Of a stretch of DNA of 64,000 bases, positions 46,525 through 56,430 are shown in pieces. Source of the DNA: an uncultured Clostridia bacterium. GTDB taxonomy: Bacteria > Bacillota > Clostridia > Lachnospirales > Anaerotignaceae. The stretch covers positions 310,001 through 374,000 of the forward strand of contig CABSIK010000001.1 in the NCBI GenBank assembly GCA_902477755.1, read 5' to 3'. The translations under genes and the position numbers were made by a program. Numbering within the stretch: the stretch's first letter is position 1; each line of letters begins with the position of its first letter. The notes beneath the pieces were generated by a model that was not told the origin of the DNA, made no database searches, and saw only the letters and a program-made list of their open reading frames with translations.

Positions 46525-46560
46525 CTAAAAAGGATAACCCTTCCGCAGAAAGGTTATCCT
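46525..46560 (-). terminator. Terminator of the mannitol/PTS operon
   Basis: On the minus strand AGGATAACC pairs with GGTTATCCT and is followed by TTTTTAG. It is about 20 nt after the ptsI stop. Confidence 0.85.
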
Positions 46561-46578
46561 CATTCAGATTTTCACAAT

Positions 46579-48264
46579 TTATTCTTTTTCCAGTATTTCA
46601 CGAACTTCCGCAATGGTAGATTTTTTGCAGATTTCATCAGCCAGAGCCTGACAATGTTCATAGTTCAGATGTCTAATCTGGTAGCGAACTGCTGCGATTT
46701 CAGAAGCAGCCATACTGAATTCATTCAGCCCCATACCCAGCAGGATGGGAACTGCTTTTTCATCACTTGCAAATTCGCCGCACATACCAACCAGCTTATC
46801 ATATTTATGACCAGCCTGAATAACAGTACGGATGGCACGCAGCACCGCAGGATGGAAAGAATTGTACAGACGCGCAATTTTCTGATTGCCTCTGTCTACT
46901 GCCAGCAGATACTGGGTCAGATCGTTTGTACCGATACTAAAGAAATCAACAACCTTTGCCAGATCTTCTGCACAAAGAACAGCCGCAGGTGTTTCGATCA
47001 TGATACCAGTCTGAATGCTGTCGTTGAAAGGAATGTTATCTCGACGCAGTTCATCTTTACACTCCTGTAAAATCGCGTTTGCTGCCATAAATTCGTCTAC
47101 AGAAATGATCATGGGATACATGATACGGATATCACCATACGCGCTGGCACGCAGGATAGCACGAAGCTGTGTTTTGAACACATCTTTCAGATCCAGAGAG
47201 ATACGGATGGCTCTCCAGCCCAAGAAAGGATTTTCTTCCTCATCGAATTTGTAATAAGAAAGCTCTTTATCGCCGCCAATATCCAGTGTACGGATGATAA
47301 CGGGATGTTTCATGGTTTCAATAGCTTTTTTATAAGCGTCATACTGTTCCTGTTCTGTAGGGAATTTGGTGTTTTCCATATACAGGAACTCACTGCGGAA
47401 CAGACCAATGCCTTCTGCACCACGGGTAACGGCATTTTCCACATCCACAATACTGCCTACGTTTGCAAACAGTTCCACGGTTCTGCCGTCTGTGGTTGTA
47501 GCAGGCAGATTGTTCATGCTTTCAAATTCTGCCTTCATAGCCTTATATTCTGCCGCTTTTTTCCGGTATGCTTCTTTGGTTTTTTCATCGGGATTGACAA
47601 TGATTTCTTTCCCTACTGCATCCAGAATGATATAATCTTCATTTGTCACATTTTTGCGAAATTCAGCTACGCCCACAAAAGCAGGGATTTCCATGCTTCT
47701 TGCCATAATGGAAACGTGGCTGGTGACGCCGCCGGCTTCTGTAATAAAGCCTTTGATATAACGGAAATCCATGTTTGCTGTATCAGAAGGCGCCAGATCT
47801 TCTGCAACAACAATCACATCTTCGTTGATGCCTTCAAAAGGATTGCTCTTGATGCCCTTCAGCCCACACATGATACGTTTGCAAACGTCTTTGATGTCAG
47901 CAGCTCTTTCTCTGAGATACTCGTCTTCCAGACTTTCAAACATGGTGACGATTTCCGCAACGGTTTCTTCGAGAGCAAGCTGTGCATTTTTGTTTTCACT
48001 GTTGATTTTCAGTTCCACAGAATCATGGAGCACTGTGTCTTCTGCAACATCCAAATGTGCCGCAAAAATCTCGGAATCCTTTGCCAGAACCCGCAGATCT
48101 TCCACCGCTTCCTTCACTGCTTTCTGAAATTTCAGCCATTCCATTTCTCTTTCGGAATCTTTAATGCTTCTTGTATCAGCTGTCAAATCTTCCTGAACAG
48201 CTACAAAGGCTTTTCCCATAACAATGCCTTTGGATGCTGCCTTTGCCACAGTATATGTCTTCAT
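46579..48264 (-). CDS. ptsI: PTS enzyme I (phosphoenolpyruvate-protein phosphotransferase)
   Basis: A 561-residue EI. The phosphohistidine motif is GGVTSHVSIMARSMEIPAFVG. The PEP-binding barrel shows GAEGIGLFRSEFLYM, PVIIRTLDIGGDKELSYY and GIMIETPAAVL with FSIGTNDLTQYLLAVDR. It passes phosphate from PEP to HPr. The ATG at 48264 matches the family start; a GTG four codons upstream is alternative. Last gene of the mannitol operon, 35 nt after ptsH. Confidence 0.95.
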   Translation of the reverse strand: MKTYTVAKAASKGIVMGKAFVAVQEDLTADTRSIKDSEREMEWLKFQKAVKEAVEDLRVLAKDSEIFAAHLDVAEDTVLHDSVELKINSENKNAQLALEETVAEIVTMFESLEDEYLRERAADIKDVCKRIMCGLKGIKSNPFEGINEDVIVVAEDLAPSDTANMDFRYIKGFITEAGGVTSHVSIMARSMEIPAFVGVAEFRKNVTNEDYIILDAVGKEIIVNPDEKTKEAYRKKAAEYKAMKAEFESMNNLPATTTDGRTVELFANVGSIVDVENAVTRGAEGIGLFRSEFLYMENTKFPTEQEQYDAYKKAIETMKHPVIIRTLDIGGDKELSYYKFDEEENPFLGWRAIRISLDLKDVFKTQLRAILRASAYGDIRIMYPMIISVDEFMAANAILQECKDELRRDNIPFNDSIQTGIMIETPAAVLCAEDLAKVVDFFSIGTNDLTQYLLAVDRGNQKIARLYNSFHPAVLRAIRTVIQAGHKYDKLVGMCGEFASDEKAVPILLGMGLNEFSMAASEIAAVRYQIRHLNYEHCQALADEICKKSTIAEVREILEKE

Positions 48265-48299
48265 CAATTTGCTCACTCCCCTTCACCGTTTTTCTTTTC

Positions 48300-48560
48300 T
48301 TAGTCTTCCAGTTCTGCAATGAATTTTACAACGGCTTCTACTGCTGCTGCTTCATCTTCACCTTCTGCGATAACTTCCAGTTCTGTACCTGTTTTTACAC
48401 CCAGTGTCAGTACATGGATAATGCTTGCTGCGCTGACTTTCTTTTCGCCGTTGGACAGGAAAATTTTGCTGTTGTAATTTTTGCAGAACGCAACCAGATT
48501 GGATGCAGGACGAGCATGCAGACCTGTTTTATTTGTAACAACTACTTTTTTAGATACCAT
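48300..48560 (-). CDS. ptsH: PTS phosphocarrier HPr
   Basis: An 86-residue HPr. The active His15 is in TGLHARPAS. Ser46, the regulatory phosphorylation site in Firmicutes, is present in SAASIIHVLTLGVKTG. It carries phosphate from EI to the sugar-specific IIA domains. Placed between mtlD (34 nt) and ptsI. Confidence 0.96.
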   Translation of the reverse strand: MVSKKVVVTNKTGLHARPASNLVAFCKNYNSKIFLSNGEKKVSAASIIHVLTLGVKTGTELEVIAEGEDEAAAVEAVVKFIAELED

Positions 48561-48594
48561 AATATTTTTTCTCCTTTTTCTTTAATATTATATC

Positions 48595-49746
48595 TTACAG
48601 ATACGCTTTTATATTATCATACTTTTCTACTACTTTGTCCAGAATTGCCGCATCTGTTACGCCGGAAATTTCGGAAAAAGCAGCGCGAACGCCATTATCT
48701 TTGATCTTTGCCTGAAGTTCCACACTCTGCTGATCTGCGGCATTATCATAATGCAGTGCTGCGCCGATACCGATAAGCAGATGTTCTACGGGCAGACCAT
48801 AACCAACAGCTGTCATCATAGGTTTTACCAGACGGTCTGTTGCACTCAGTTTACGCAGAGGTTCTCTGCCAACGCGTGCAACATCGTCTTCCAGATAATG
48901 ATTGCGGAAACGGCCGATGATCTTTTCGATATAAGCCATATGTGCTTCTTTATCGAAACCATATTTTTCGATAAGACCTGCACCGCTTTCCTGCATAGCT
49001 GCTTTTACAGTTTCGTAGATTTTTTCATCACCAATGCTTTCATCTACAGTGTGGTAACCTTTCAGATAACCCAGATAAGAAGTAATGGCATGTCCTGTAT
49101 TGAGTGTAAACAGTTTTCTTTCAATATATGCCATCAAATTGTCTGCCAGATTCATGCCTTTGATCGCAGGGATTTCGCCTTTAAAAGAAGCCTGTTCCAC
49201 GTTCCATTCATAGTAGTTTTCCACAACTACATCAATGAAGTTTTCGCTCTTTACAGGAGGAACAATACGGTCTACGGAACAATCTGGGAAGCCAACATAC
49301 TGGTCAGCATAGGCTTTCCCTTTTTCATCCAGAATGTCATAAACAGCTGCTTTCAGCTGAGAACTTGCTTTAATCGCATTTTCGCAGGCAATGATATTCA
49401 GACAGTCTGTAATGCCTCTTTCCATACGCAGAGTGATGCCTTTTGCAATGGCAGGTGCAATTCTAGGCAGAACCACCAAACCTACTGCTGTTGTGATCAC
49501 TTCAGCCTGCGCAATTTCTTCCAGAACTGCATCTGTTGTAGAATTTACACCACTGATGTTTGTGATCTTTTCTTCTCTACAGGTAACATCCATTACATGT
49601 ACTGTATAAGTGCCATCTGCATTGATTTTATCAATGACAGCTTCGTTTACGTCTGCAAATACCACATGATAACCAGCTTCTGCCAGCAAAGCCCCAATAA
49701 AACCTCTGCCAATATTGCCAGCACCAAATTGAACGGCTTTTTTCAT
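48595..49746 (-). CDS. mtlD: Mannitol-1-phosphate 5-dehydrogenase
   Basis: A 383-residue NAD-dependent long-chain dehydrogenase. The N-terminal nucleotide fold reads AVQFGAGNIGRGFIGALLAEAGYHVVFADVN. The catalytic region is in ERKLFTLNTGHAITSYLGYLKGY, including the conserved Lys and His of the family. It oxidises mannitol 1-phosphate to fructose 6-phosphate. Follows mtlA at 76 nt. Confidence 0.95.
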   Translation of the reverse strand: MKKAVQFGAGNIGRGFIGALLAEAGYHVVFADVNEAVIDKINADGTYTVHVMDVTCREEKITNISGVNSTTDAVLEEIAQAEVITTAVGLVVLPRIAPAIAKGITLRMERGITDCLNIIACENAIKASSQLKAAVYDILDEKGKAYADQYVGFPDCSVDRIVPPVKSENFIDVVVENYYEWNVEQASFKGEIPAIKGMNLADNLMAYIERKLFTLNTGHAITSYLGYLKGYHTVDESIGDEKIYETVKAAMQESGAGLIEKYGFDKEAHMAYIEKIIGRFRNHYLEDDVARVGREPLRKLSATDRLVKPMMTAVGYGLPVEHLLIGIGAALHYDNAADQQSVELQAKIKDNGVRAAFSEISGVTDAAILDKVVEKYDNIKAYL

Positions 49747-49764
49747 TCCAAATTCCTCCTCCCG

Positions 49765-49801
49765 GACAAGCCGGCCGCAGTATCCACCACAGCCGGCTGT
49801 A
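49765..49801 (-). other. GC-rich stem-loop between mtlA and mtlD
   Basis: ACAAGCCGGC and the palindrome ACAGCCGGCTGT can pair with each other in the 76-nt gap, just upstream of the mtlD ribosome binding site. Possible processing or translational control element; no T run. Confidence 0.4.
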
Positions 49802-49822
49802 ACATCCGTCTTACCTTCTCAA

Positions 49823-51664
49823 TTATTGAAACATTTTCAGAATTTCTTCCGGAGTTGTTGCTTTTTTCAGTTTATCCAGATTTTCTTCTTCTTCAATGAC
49901 AGTACCGATTTTTGCCAGCAGATCCAGATGTTCATTGCCAATACCAGCAATGCCGAATACCAGATAAGCTTTTTCATCACCAAAGTCTACGCCTTCGGGA
50001 TACTGCAACAATACGATACCTGTTTTCTTTACTTCATCTTTAGCGTTAGATGTGCCATGAGGGATTGCTACACCCAGACCCATGTATGTGGAAACAGTTT
50101 TTTCTCTTTCCAGCATAGCAGGAATATAGCTTTCATTTACATAGCCCAGTTCATGGAGCAGTTTACCAGCGGCTGTAATAGCTTCTTCTTTGCTTACAGA
50201 TGCCTGATTGGTTTTGATGCCAGCAGCCACCATAATACCATTGTTTGTTGCCGCTGTTGTTTCTGCTTTTACTTCAGCTGCATGGTGCTCACCGCCGTTG
50301 GCTGCCTTTGCTTCCAAAGATGCAAACAGAGCATCCAGATTGGGGTCGGCCAAGAAGTTGCCAATGGTAATCAGTTCAGCCTGAGGTGCACTTGCTTTTG
50401 CACGATCCTGCAGGACTGCCTGACATACAACTACATCTGCATCAGCAGGAACATTATCTACGGAAGTGTTGATGACTGTGATACCCAGATTCAAAGATGC
50501 GATTCTGTTTCTGAATTTTGTAGCACCCATTGCGCTGGAGCCCATACCTGCGTCACAAGCGAATACGATTTTCTTGATTTCTCCGTTTGTTTTTGCCAAG
50601 CCTTTTGCTTCAGCTTTCATGTTTTTCATTTTATCTGTTGCTTCATCCAGATTTTTATTGCCAGACAGTTTTACGATAGGAGATGCTACCAGGAAAGAAA
50701 CTGCCGCAGCCAGAACAACACCGATGAGAACTTTCAGTGTTTCACCCTTAGGTGCTACTGCCAGGAACGCAATGATAGAACCAGGAGAAGCAGGGCCTAC
50801 CAGACCTGCACCCATAATGCTGTAATAGAAGATTGTTACGATGGATGCTGCGATAGGTGCAATGATAATCACGGGGTTCATCAATACATAAGGGAAATAG
50901 ATTTCATGGATACCGCCAAAGAAGTGGATGATAACCGCACCGGGTGCAGAACTTTTTGTTACTCTGTCTTTAGAGAACATCCAGTATGCCAGCAGTACGC
51001 CCAGACCAGGACCGGGGTTTGCTTCCAGCATGTACATAATAGATTTCCCTGTTTCTGCAGCCTGCTCAATACCAATTGGTGTAAAAATACCATGGTTGAT
51101 AGCGTTATTCAGGAACAGTACCTTCGCAGGTTCCACGAAAATTGCTACGAAAGGCAGCAGTTTGTTTGTTACCAGAATTTCAACACCTGCTGTCAGGATT
51201 GCAAGAATAGTAGCCATAACAGGCCCAATCAGATAATAGCCAATGATTGCAAGAATCATACCAAAAATCCCAACAGAGAAGTTATTTACCAACATTTCAA
51301 AGCCGGCAGGAATCTTGCCTTCCACTGCTTTGTCAAACTTTTTGATGATAAAGCCCGCAAAAGGCCCCATTGCCATGGCACCGATAAGCATGGTCTGCTC
51401 GGAGCCGGCAATAACACCCAATGTTGCAACGGCACCCATAACACCGCCACGGTCACCGCCAACCATTCTACCACCCTGGAATGCAATCAAAGTGGGAATC
51501 AGATATTTCAACATAGGGTCAACCAATGTTGCCAGTCTTTCATTTGGAATCCAACCTGCTTCGATAAACAAAGCCGTAATAAAGCCCCAAGCAATGAACG
51601 CCCCAATATTAGGCATTACCATTGCACTCAGGAATTTCCCGAATTTCTGAATGCTATTTTTCAT
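49823..51664 (-). CDS. mtlA: Mannitol PTS permease EIICBA
   Basis: A 613-residue membrane protein with all three domains. IIC is about 1-340 (MPNIGAFIAWGFITALF, GGIHEIYFPYVLMNP). IIB follows with the phosphocysteine loop KIVFACDAGMGSSAMGA near 370. IIA occupies roughly the last 145 residues with the active His in GVAIPHGTSNAKDEV. Many Gram-positives carry IIA as a separate mtlF; here it is fused. The start codon overlaps the mtlR stop (TAATG). Confidence 0.95.
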   Translation of the reverse strand: MKNSIQKFGKFLSAMVMPNIGAFIAWGFITALFIEAGWIPNERLATLVDPMLKYLIPTLIAFQGGRMVGGDRGGVMGAVATLGVIAGSEQTMLIGAMAMGPFAGFIIKKFDKAVEGKIPAGFEMLVNNFSVGIFGMILAIIGYYLIGPVMATILAILTAGVEILVTNKLLPFVAIFVEPAKVLFLNNAINHGIFTPIGIEQAAETGKSIMYMLEANPGPGLGVLLAYWMFSKDRVTKSSAPGAVIIHFFGGIHEIYFPYVLMNPVIIIAPIAASIVTIFYYSIMGAGLVGPASPGSIIAFLAVAPKGETLKVLIGVVLAAAVSFLVASPIVKLSGNKNLDEATDKMKNMKAEAKGLAKTNGEIKKIVFACDAGMGSSAMGATKFRNRIASLNLGITVINTSVDNVPADADVVVCQAVLQDRAKASAPQAELITIGNFLADPNLDALFASLEAKAANGGEHHAAEVKAETTAATNNGIMVAAGIKTNQASVSKEEAITAAGKLLHELGYVNESYIPAMLEREKTVSTYMGLGVAIPHGTSNAKDEVKKTGIVLLQYPEGVDFGDEKAYLVFGIAGIGNEHLDLLAKIGTVIEEEENLDKLKKATTPEEILKMFQ

Positions 51665-53802
51665 TAAGAACCCTCCATCCTTGTACTGATTGTTTTTTGA
51701 TAATATTGCATCAATCGTTTCTCCAATGATTCGATTATGCTAATCCTTCCCTTTTTCTGAATGGCGGAAAAGAATGCTTCATCCTCCAGCAGTCCACTGC
51801 TGATCTCACTCATCAATCCCACTTCTAAAGAATCCCCTTCTTTTGGAACTAACATAACAATGGCTCCCACAATGACACCCTCTGGCTGGAACAACGGCCT
51901 TTTCAACCTGATGTACCCAAAGCAGCAATGCTTTACACCGCCCGTTTTGCAGTGCAGCAGCATCATCTGAAAATCTCGGATATATGTAGAGGAAATCTGT
52001 TCTCTTTTTGCAAGGCTGTCGGCAATCAGTTCCCTTGCTTCTTTTGTTTCCGTAAACATACCGGATGCCACATACAGAAGCTCCTGCTTATCCTGCGCAT
52101 AAGGCAAAATCAGCAGCTGTACATGCTCCAGCAAATGCAGGATTTCCTCGCCCAATCTTGTCACAAATACCAATGTGTCTTTGGAAATCTGCTCTACTGA
52201 TGTTTTCTTAGGAATCACCTTCTGCTGTGAAGGCAGCAAACGCAGCTCATTACGCAGCAGAATCTTATCCTGTTCCAAAAGAATGGGATTCACGCAAACA
52301 TAAGGAAAATCAATCTCCAGATGCACCGTAGAAATCAAAAGACGTATTCCTTCTCTTTGTAGTTTCGGTACATCAATACGAAATGCTGATATGATCTCTC
52401 GCACTTCCAGATCATGAAATTCCTTTGTCAGCTGCACCGCTAACATCTTGGATGTCCCCAAACCTGTGGGACACACTACAACAACGGGAATCTTTCCCTG
52501 GTCTGTCTGCTGGTCTTCCACAGCAGCACAGATATACATGGCTATGAAGGCAATTTCTGCCTCCGGCACTTCCGATACACCAACAGCGTGGCGCAGAAGC
52601 TGACAGCCTTTTTCCGTTGCTCGATAAATCTCTCCATAATTTGCTTTTATGGTCTCCAGCTGCGCATTTCTGACCTTTACATGCAAACGCAGACGACTGG
52701 ACACCGTCGTGATATGCTCCGTCAGATCTGTCATAAGCTGCTCATTTTGGCTCAGGGAAATCCCCATTTCCCTTTCTATGATATCCACCATATTTTTCAC
52801 CAACTGGCGCATGTTCATACGCTCGGCAAGGGTATGATCCATCTGACCCGTAAGCCAGATCTGCGCGCTGATGCAATGCATGGTGATAAAGCCAATTTCT
52901 TCCTGTGGGATTTCGATGGCAAAACGCTCGGCAATGCGTCTGCCAATTTCCTCCGCTACAGAAAATTCCGGATAGCGCTTCAGTGATTCCAAACGCTGTT
53001 CTTCCATTTCGATTTTTTCAAAATTGCGAAGGCGTTTCACTGCCAGTGCAATATGAACCAGCAGTCCCATATATGCGCTGTCCGTATATTTGATATGCAT
53101 TTGCTGCTCCACTTCTGACAAAACATCTTCTACAATTTCAAAAGTTTCATCATCAATAAAATGGAACAAGCGGCTCTGTGCCCCAGAAGAAATACCTGAT
53201 TCTCTTTTTTGTTTCTTTTCGCGGAAGAGTCCCAATATTTCCTCTTCCGTCATAAATTCATAGATGGCATTGGCGATTGCCTGGCGGTAATGGTCTTCTG
53301 TTCCTTCTGTATAGATACCCAGACCAGGTTTTCGTATCACATGAATCTGATACTGCCGCAGCCATTCGCCCAAATAATCCAAGTCATTGCTCAATGTTCC
53401 GTCAGAAATCTTATACTTTGATGTGAAATAATAAAACTTCAACGGTTCTTTCGCAAAGAGCAATTCTCCCAAAATCAGTCTGCGCCGTTCTTCTTTGGAA
53501 TATGCCTGTACAACATCGGCTTTGTTGAGCAATTCCAAAATCCGACTTCTGGTTTCCAAACTTTCATCCAGCACCAAGCCTACCCCTGGCTTCCGTAAGA
53601 ATGTAAAGTCGTGTTCTGCCAACCATGCTTCGATCTTCGGCATTTCTCGCAGCACCGTACGAGAACTGATCTTTAGCTTGTCGGATATGGCCGCCACCGT
53701 AACGGGATTTGCTGCCGTAAATTGTGTTAAAATCTGAATGATTGCTTTTTGGCGTGAGGTCAATCCGGATTTTTCTTCCTCACCCTGGTTCACTCGTGAC
53801 AT
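51664..53802 (-). CDS. mtlR: MtlR-type PRD transcriptional activator
   Basis: A 712-residue BglG-like regulator. N-terminal HTH pair (SRQKAIIQILTQFTAANPVTVAAISDKLKISSRTVLREM and a second near 130). Two PRD domains follow, with conserved His residues in ALAVKRL and FITMHCISAQ. A IIB(Gat)-like domain has PVVVVCPTGLGTSKMLAVQL, and the C-terminal IIA(Mtl)-like domain ends near LLHCKTGGVKH. Phosphorylation by HPr and the mannitol IIA/IIB would tune it. It is the first gene of the operon it is expected to activate. Confidence 0.93.
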   Translation of the reverse strand: MSRVNQGEEEKSGLTSRQKAIIQILTQFTAANPVTVAAISDKLKISSRTVLREMPKIEAWLAEHDFTFLRKPGVGLVLDESLETRSRILELLNKADVVQAYSKEERRRLILGELLFAKEPLKFYYFTSKYKISDGTLSNDLDYLGEWLRQYQIHVIRKPGLGIYTEGTEDHYRQAIANAIYEFMTEEEILGLFREKKQKRESGISSGAQSRLFHFIDDETFEIVEDVLSEVEQQMHIKYTDSAYMGLLVHIALAVKRLRNFEKIEMEEQRLESLKRYPEFSVAEEIGRRIAERFAIEIPQEEIGFITMHCISAQIWLTGQMDHTLAERMNMRQLVKNMVDIIEREMGISLSQNEQLMTDLTEHITTVSSRLRLHVKVRNAQLETIKANYGEIYRATEKGCQLLRHAVGVSEVPEAEIAFIAMYICAAVEDQQTDQGKIPVVVVCPTGLGTSKMLAVQLTKEFHDLEVREIISAFRIDVPKLQREGIRLLISTVHLEIDFPYVCVNPILLEQDKILLRNELRLLPSQQKVIPKKTSVEQISKDTLVFVTRLGEEILHLLEHVQLLILPYAQDKQELLYVASGMFTETKEARELIADSLAKREQISSTYIRDFQMMLLHCKTGGVKHCCFGYIRLKRPLFQPEGVIVGAIVMLVPKEGDSLEVGLMSEISSGLLEDEAFFSAIQKKGRISIIESLEKRLMQYYQKTISTRMEGS

Positions 53803-53894
53803 TTTTAAAAACCAACCTTTCGATGTTTTTATTTTAATATTTCTGATAAATCCTTACAACAAAAGGATATTTCACGTTTGTCCCCAATAGTTTA

Positions 53895-53930
53895 TGACAT
53901 TTTTATCGGAATTTCCGAATAAACTTGTCA
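53895..53930. promoter_or_regulatory. Nested dyad upstream of mtlR
   Basis: TCGGAATTTCCGA (53906-53918) is a perfect odd-length palindrome. It lies within a wider dyad, TGACA (53895-53899) with TGTCA (53926-53930), with the same centre. Position about 100 nt upstream of the mtlR start suits an activator or repressor site; MtlR itself is the obvious candidate. Confidence 0.5.
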
Positions 53931-54161
53931 CAAACCAGTTTTTTATTATTTTTGCATAAAATATAATATCATTTTTTGTATATGATGTATATTAAAACTT
54001 TCTTATTTTGAACTTCAAATAATAATTTGTCAATTTTTTTAACTCAATTTTTACATTACACAAAAAAACCGCTTTTAAATCATACTCATTCTTATCCAAA
54101 GTCTAAATGAATTCTTTTTTTTCGTCAAGAATACTTCATGACAAATTTGAAACAAAAACAG

Positions 54162-54203
54162 AAAAAAACGGACAATTTATGACCGTCATAAATTGTCCGT
54201 TTG
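54162..54203. terminator. Terminator of glmS
   Basis: AAACGGACAATTTATGA pairs perfectly with TCATAAATTGTCCGTTT around a 2-nt loop; on the minus strand it is followed by a T run. Confidence 0.9.
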
Positions 54204-54222
54204 ATGCTTAGACCAATAAATC

Positions 54223-56046
54223 TTATTCTACTGTAACGGATTTTGCCAAGTTTCTGGGCATATCTACGTCACAGCCTCTTTCGATGGCTACGTAGTAAGA
54301 GAAGATCTGCATAGGAATTACATTCAGAGATGCTGTAAATTTGTCATTAATCTGAGGGATGTAAATAACTTTGTCAGCAACTTCTGCAATTTCTGTATTG
54401 CCTTCTTTTGCGATGGCAACAACGTATGCACCTCTTGCTTTCACTTCTTTTACATTGCTTACCAGTTTTTCATAGAGAGGATCCTGTGTTGCAATAGCAA
54501 CAACCAGTGTACCTTCTTCGATCAGGGAGATAGTACCATGTTTCAGTTCACCAGCTGCATATGCTTCACTATGGATATAAGAGATTTCTTTCAGTTTCAG
54601 AGAACCTTCCAGAGCAACTGCATAGTCAATACCACGACCAATAACAAATACGTCATTTGCATGGGCATGTGCTTTTGCCAGTTCTTTCAGTTCTTCATCC
54701 ATTGTCAGCAGTTTTTCGATGTAACCGGGAACCAGTTCCAGTTCTGCTGTCAGTTTCTTCACTTCTTCTGCAGACAGATGACCTCTTGCCTGACCAAATT
54801 TCATTGCCAGCAGGTACATCAGGGCTACCTGTGTAGAATAACCTTTTGTTGTAGCAACAGCGATTTCAGGACCAGCCCATGTATACAGTACGTCATCACT
54901 TTCACGGGCGATGGAGCTGCCTACTACGTTTACAATTGCCAGGATACGGATACCCTGTCTTTTTGCTTCACGCAGAGCTGCCAGAGTATCAGCTGTTTCA
55001 CCAGACTGGCTGATGATGATGCAGACATCGTTTTTGTCCAGAATAGGATTTCTGTAACGGAATTCGGATGCCAGATCCACTTCTACAGGGATTCTTGCAT
55101 AGTCTTCGATAACGTATTTACCAACAATTGCTGCGTGCCAAGCACTGCCGCAGGCAATGATATGAATTCTATTGATGTTTTTAATATCTTCATCTGTATA
55201 TTTGATATCATCCAGTTTGATTTCGCCATCAACGATTCTGGGGCTGATGGTTGCTTTGAATGCTTTGGGCTGTTCCATGATTTCTTTCATCATGAAATAA
55301 TCATAACCGCCTTTTTCTGCTGCGGAAATATCCCATGTTACATTGTAGATATCTTTTTTGATTTCATTTTTGTCCAGATCCAGAATGGTAATGCCGTCTT
55401 TTTTCAGCACAACGATTTCGTTATCGTTCAGCAGATAGTAGTCTTTTGTGTATTCCAGCAGCGCAGGAATATCAGAAGCGATAAAGTTTTCATTTTTGCC
55501 GATACCAACCAGCATAGGGCTGTCTTTTCTAACTGCAACAATTTCATCAGGTTTTTCATTGCACAGGATGCCCAGAGCATAAGAACCTCTGATTCTGCCA
55601 ATGACACGGATCAGTGTATCAACCATGTTGCCGTCATAATAATAATCGAACAGCTGTGCAACAACTTCTGTATCTGTTTCAGAAGCGAAAACATAACCTT
55701 TTTCTTCCAGTTCTGCTTTCAGCTGCAGATAGTTTTCGATAATACCGTTATGCACAACGGAAATTCTGCCGTTCATGCTTGTATGAGGATGGGAATTCAC
55801 ATCACTGGGTGCGCCATGGGTTGCCCATCTTGTATGACCAATACCCACCTGACCTTTTACGCCGCCCATTTCCTGAACTTTTGCGTCCAAATCTGCCAGA
55901 CGACCTTTTGTTTTTACAACATGAATGCCATCGCCAAATACAGCGATACCAGCAGAGTCATAACCTCTATATTCCAATTTCTTCAGCCCCTTAATCAATA
56001 CAGGAGCTGCCTCATTCTGACCAATATAACCAACAATACCACACAT
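54223..56046 (-). CDS. glmS: Glutamine-fructose-6-phosphate aminotransferase (isomerizing)
   Basis: A 607-residue GlmS. The N-terminal nucleophile is Cys2 in MCGIVGYIGQ, so the initiator Met must be removed. GHTRWATHGAPSD is the glutaminase site, and the two SIS domains carry CGSAWHAAIVGKYV and SQSGETADTLAALREAK. C-terminal MPRNLAKSVTVE is the conserved end. It makes glucosamine 6-phosphate for the cell wall. Expression is probably controlled by the glmS ribozyme in its leader. Confidence 0.97.
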   Translation of the reverse strand: MCGIVGYIGQNEAAPVLIKGLKKLEYRGYDSAGIAVFGDGIHVVKTKGRLADLDAKVQEMGGVKGQVGIGHTRWATHGAPSDVNSHPHTSMNGRISVVHNGIIENYLQLKAELEEKGYVFASETDTEVVAQLFDYYYDGNMVDTLIRVIGRIRGSYALGILCNEKPDEIVAVRKDSPMLVGIGKNENFIASDIPALLEYTKDYYLLNDNEIVVLKKDGITILDLDKNEIKKDIYNVTWDISAAEKGGYDYFMMKEIMEQPKAFKATISPRIVDGEIKLDDIKYTDEDIKNINRIHIIACGSAWHAAIVGKYVIEDYARIPVEVDLASEFRYRNPILDKNDVCIIISQSGETADTLAALREAKRQGIRILAIVNVVGSSIARESDDVLYTWAGPEIAVATTKGYSTQVALMYLLAMKFGQARGHLSAEEVKKLTAELELVPGYIEKLLTMDEELKELAKAHAHANDVFVIGRGIDYAVALEGSLKLKEISYIHSEAYAAGELKHGTISLIEEGTLVVAIATQDPLYEKLVSNVKEVKARGAYVVAIAKEGNTEIAEVADKVIYIPQINDKFTASLNVIPMQIFSYYVAIERGCDVDMPRNLAKSVTVE

Positions 56047-56074
56047 AAAATTTTTACCTCCAATATTTTATTCG

Positions 56075-56220
56075 CACGTTATCTTTCTTTTGTCCCTTCG
56101 ATTTCTCAAAAGTTTTGTAAAAGACCTGCGTCCCTGTGCGAAAGGGCGGGAAGCATCCGCCGAAAATTTCGATCACTTCCACCTCGTCAACCGCATCTGC
56201 ACCGCGGCTCTGGCGCTTCA
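56075..56220 (-). ncRNA. glmS ribozyme-riboswitch
   Basis: The minus-strand leader of glmS contains the conserved core in order: GAAGCGCCAGAGC at the cleavage site (cut predicted before the G at 56216), GGTTGACGAGGTGG, ATCGAAATTTTCGGCGGATG and CTTCCCGCC, then the P4-like region ending about 30 nt before the glmS ribosome binding site. This is the glmS self-cleaving RNA that uses glucosamine 6-phosphate as cofactor. Product build-up thus leads to mRNA cleavage and decay. Confidence 0.93.
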
Positions 56221-56296
56221 AACTGCCTGCACACTACCCTCCTTTTTATAAGCTCTGTGCAGAAGGCATACTACCCCCTCGGATAATATCTAAAGC

Positions 56297-56325
56297 ATTA
56301 TACCATTAAACCTTTCGATGGTAAA
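56297..56325 (-). promoter_or_regulatory. glmS promoter
   Basis: On the minus strand TTTACC (56320-56325), 17-nt spacer, TATAAT (56297-56302). The start point lies about 70 nt upstream of the ribozyme cleavage site. Confidence 0.65.
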
Positions 56326-56430
56326 GGAAAATTTTCTTAATCTTCCATCATATCGGCTTTCTATATCCATTCTATGCTGAAAAGTTCATGAAACAGCCCT
56401 ATTTTCAAGAAAAATCACCTTTTTATGTAT

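Larger units (their letters stand above)
53803..54222. other. Intergenic region between mtlR and glmS
   Basis: 420 nt, very AT-rich. It holds the nested dyad at 53895-53930, the undefined mtlR promoter, and the glmS terminator. No coding frame is seen. Confidence 0.5.
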
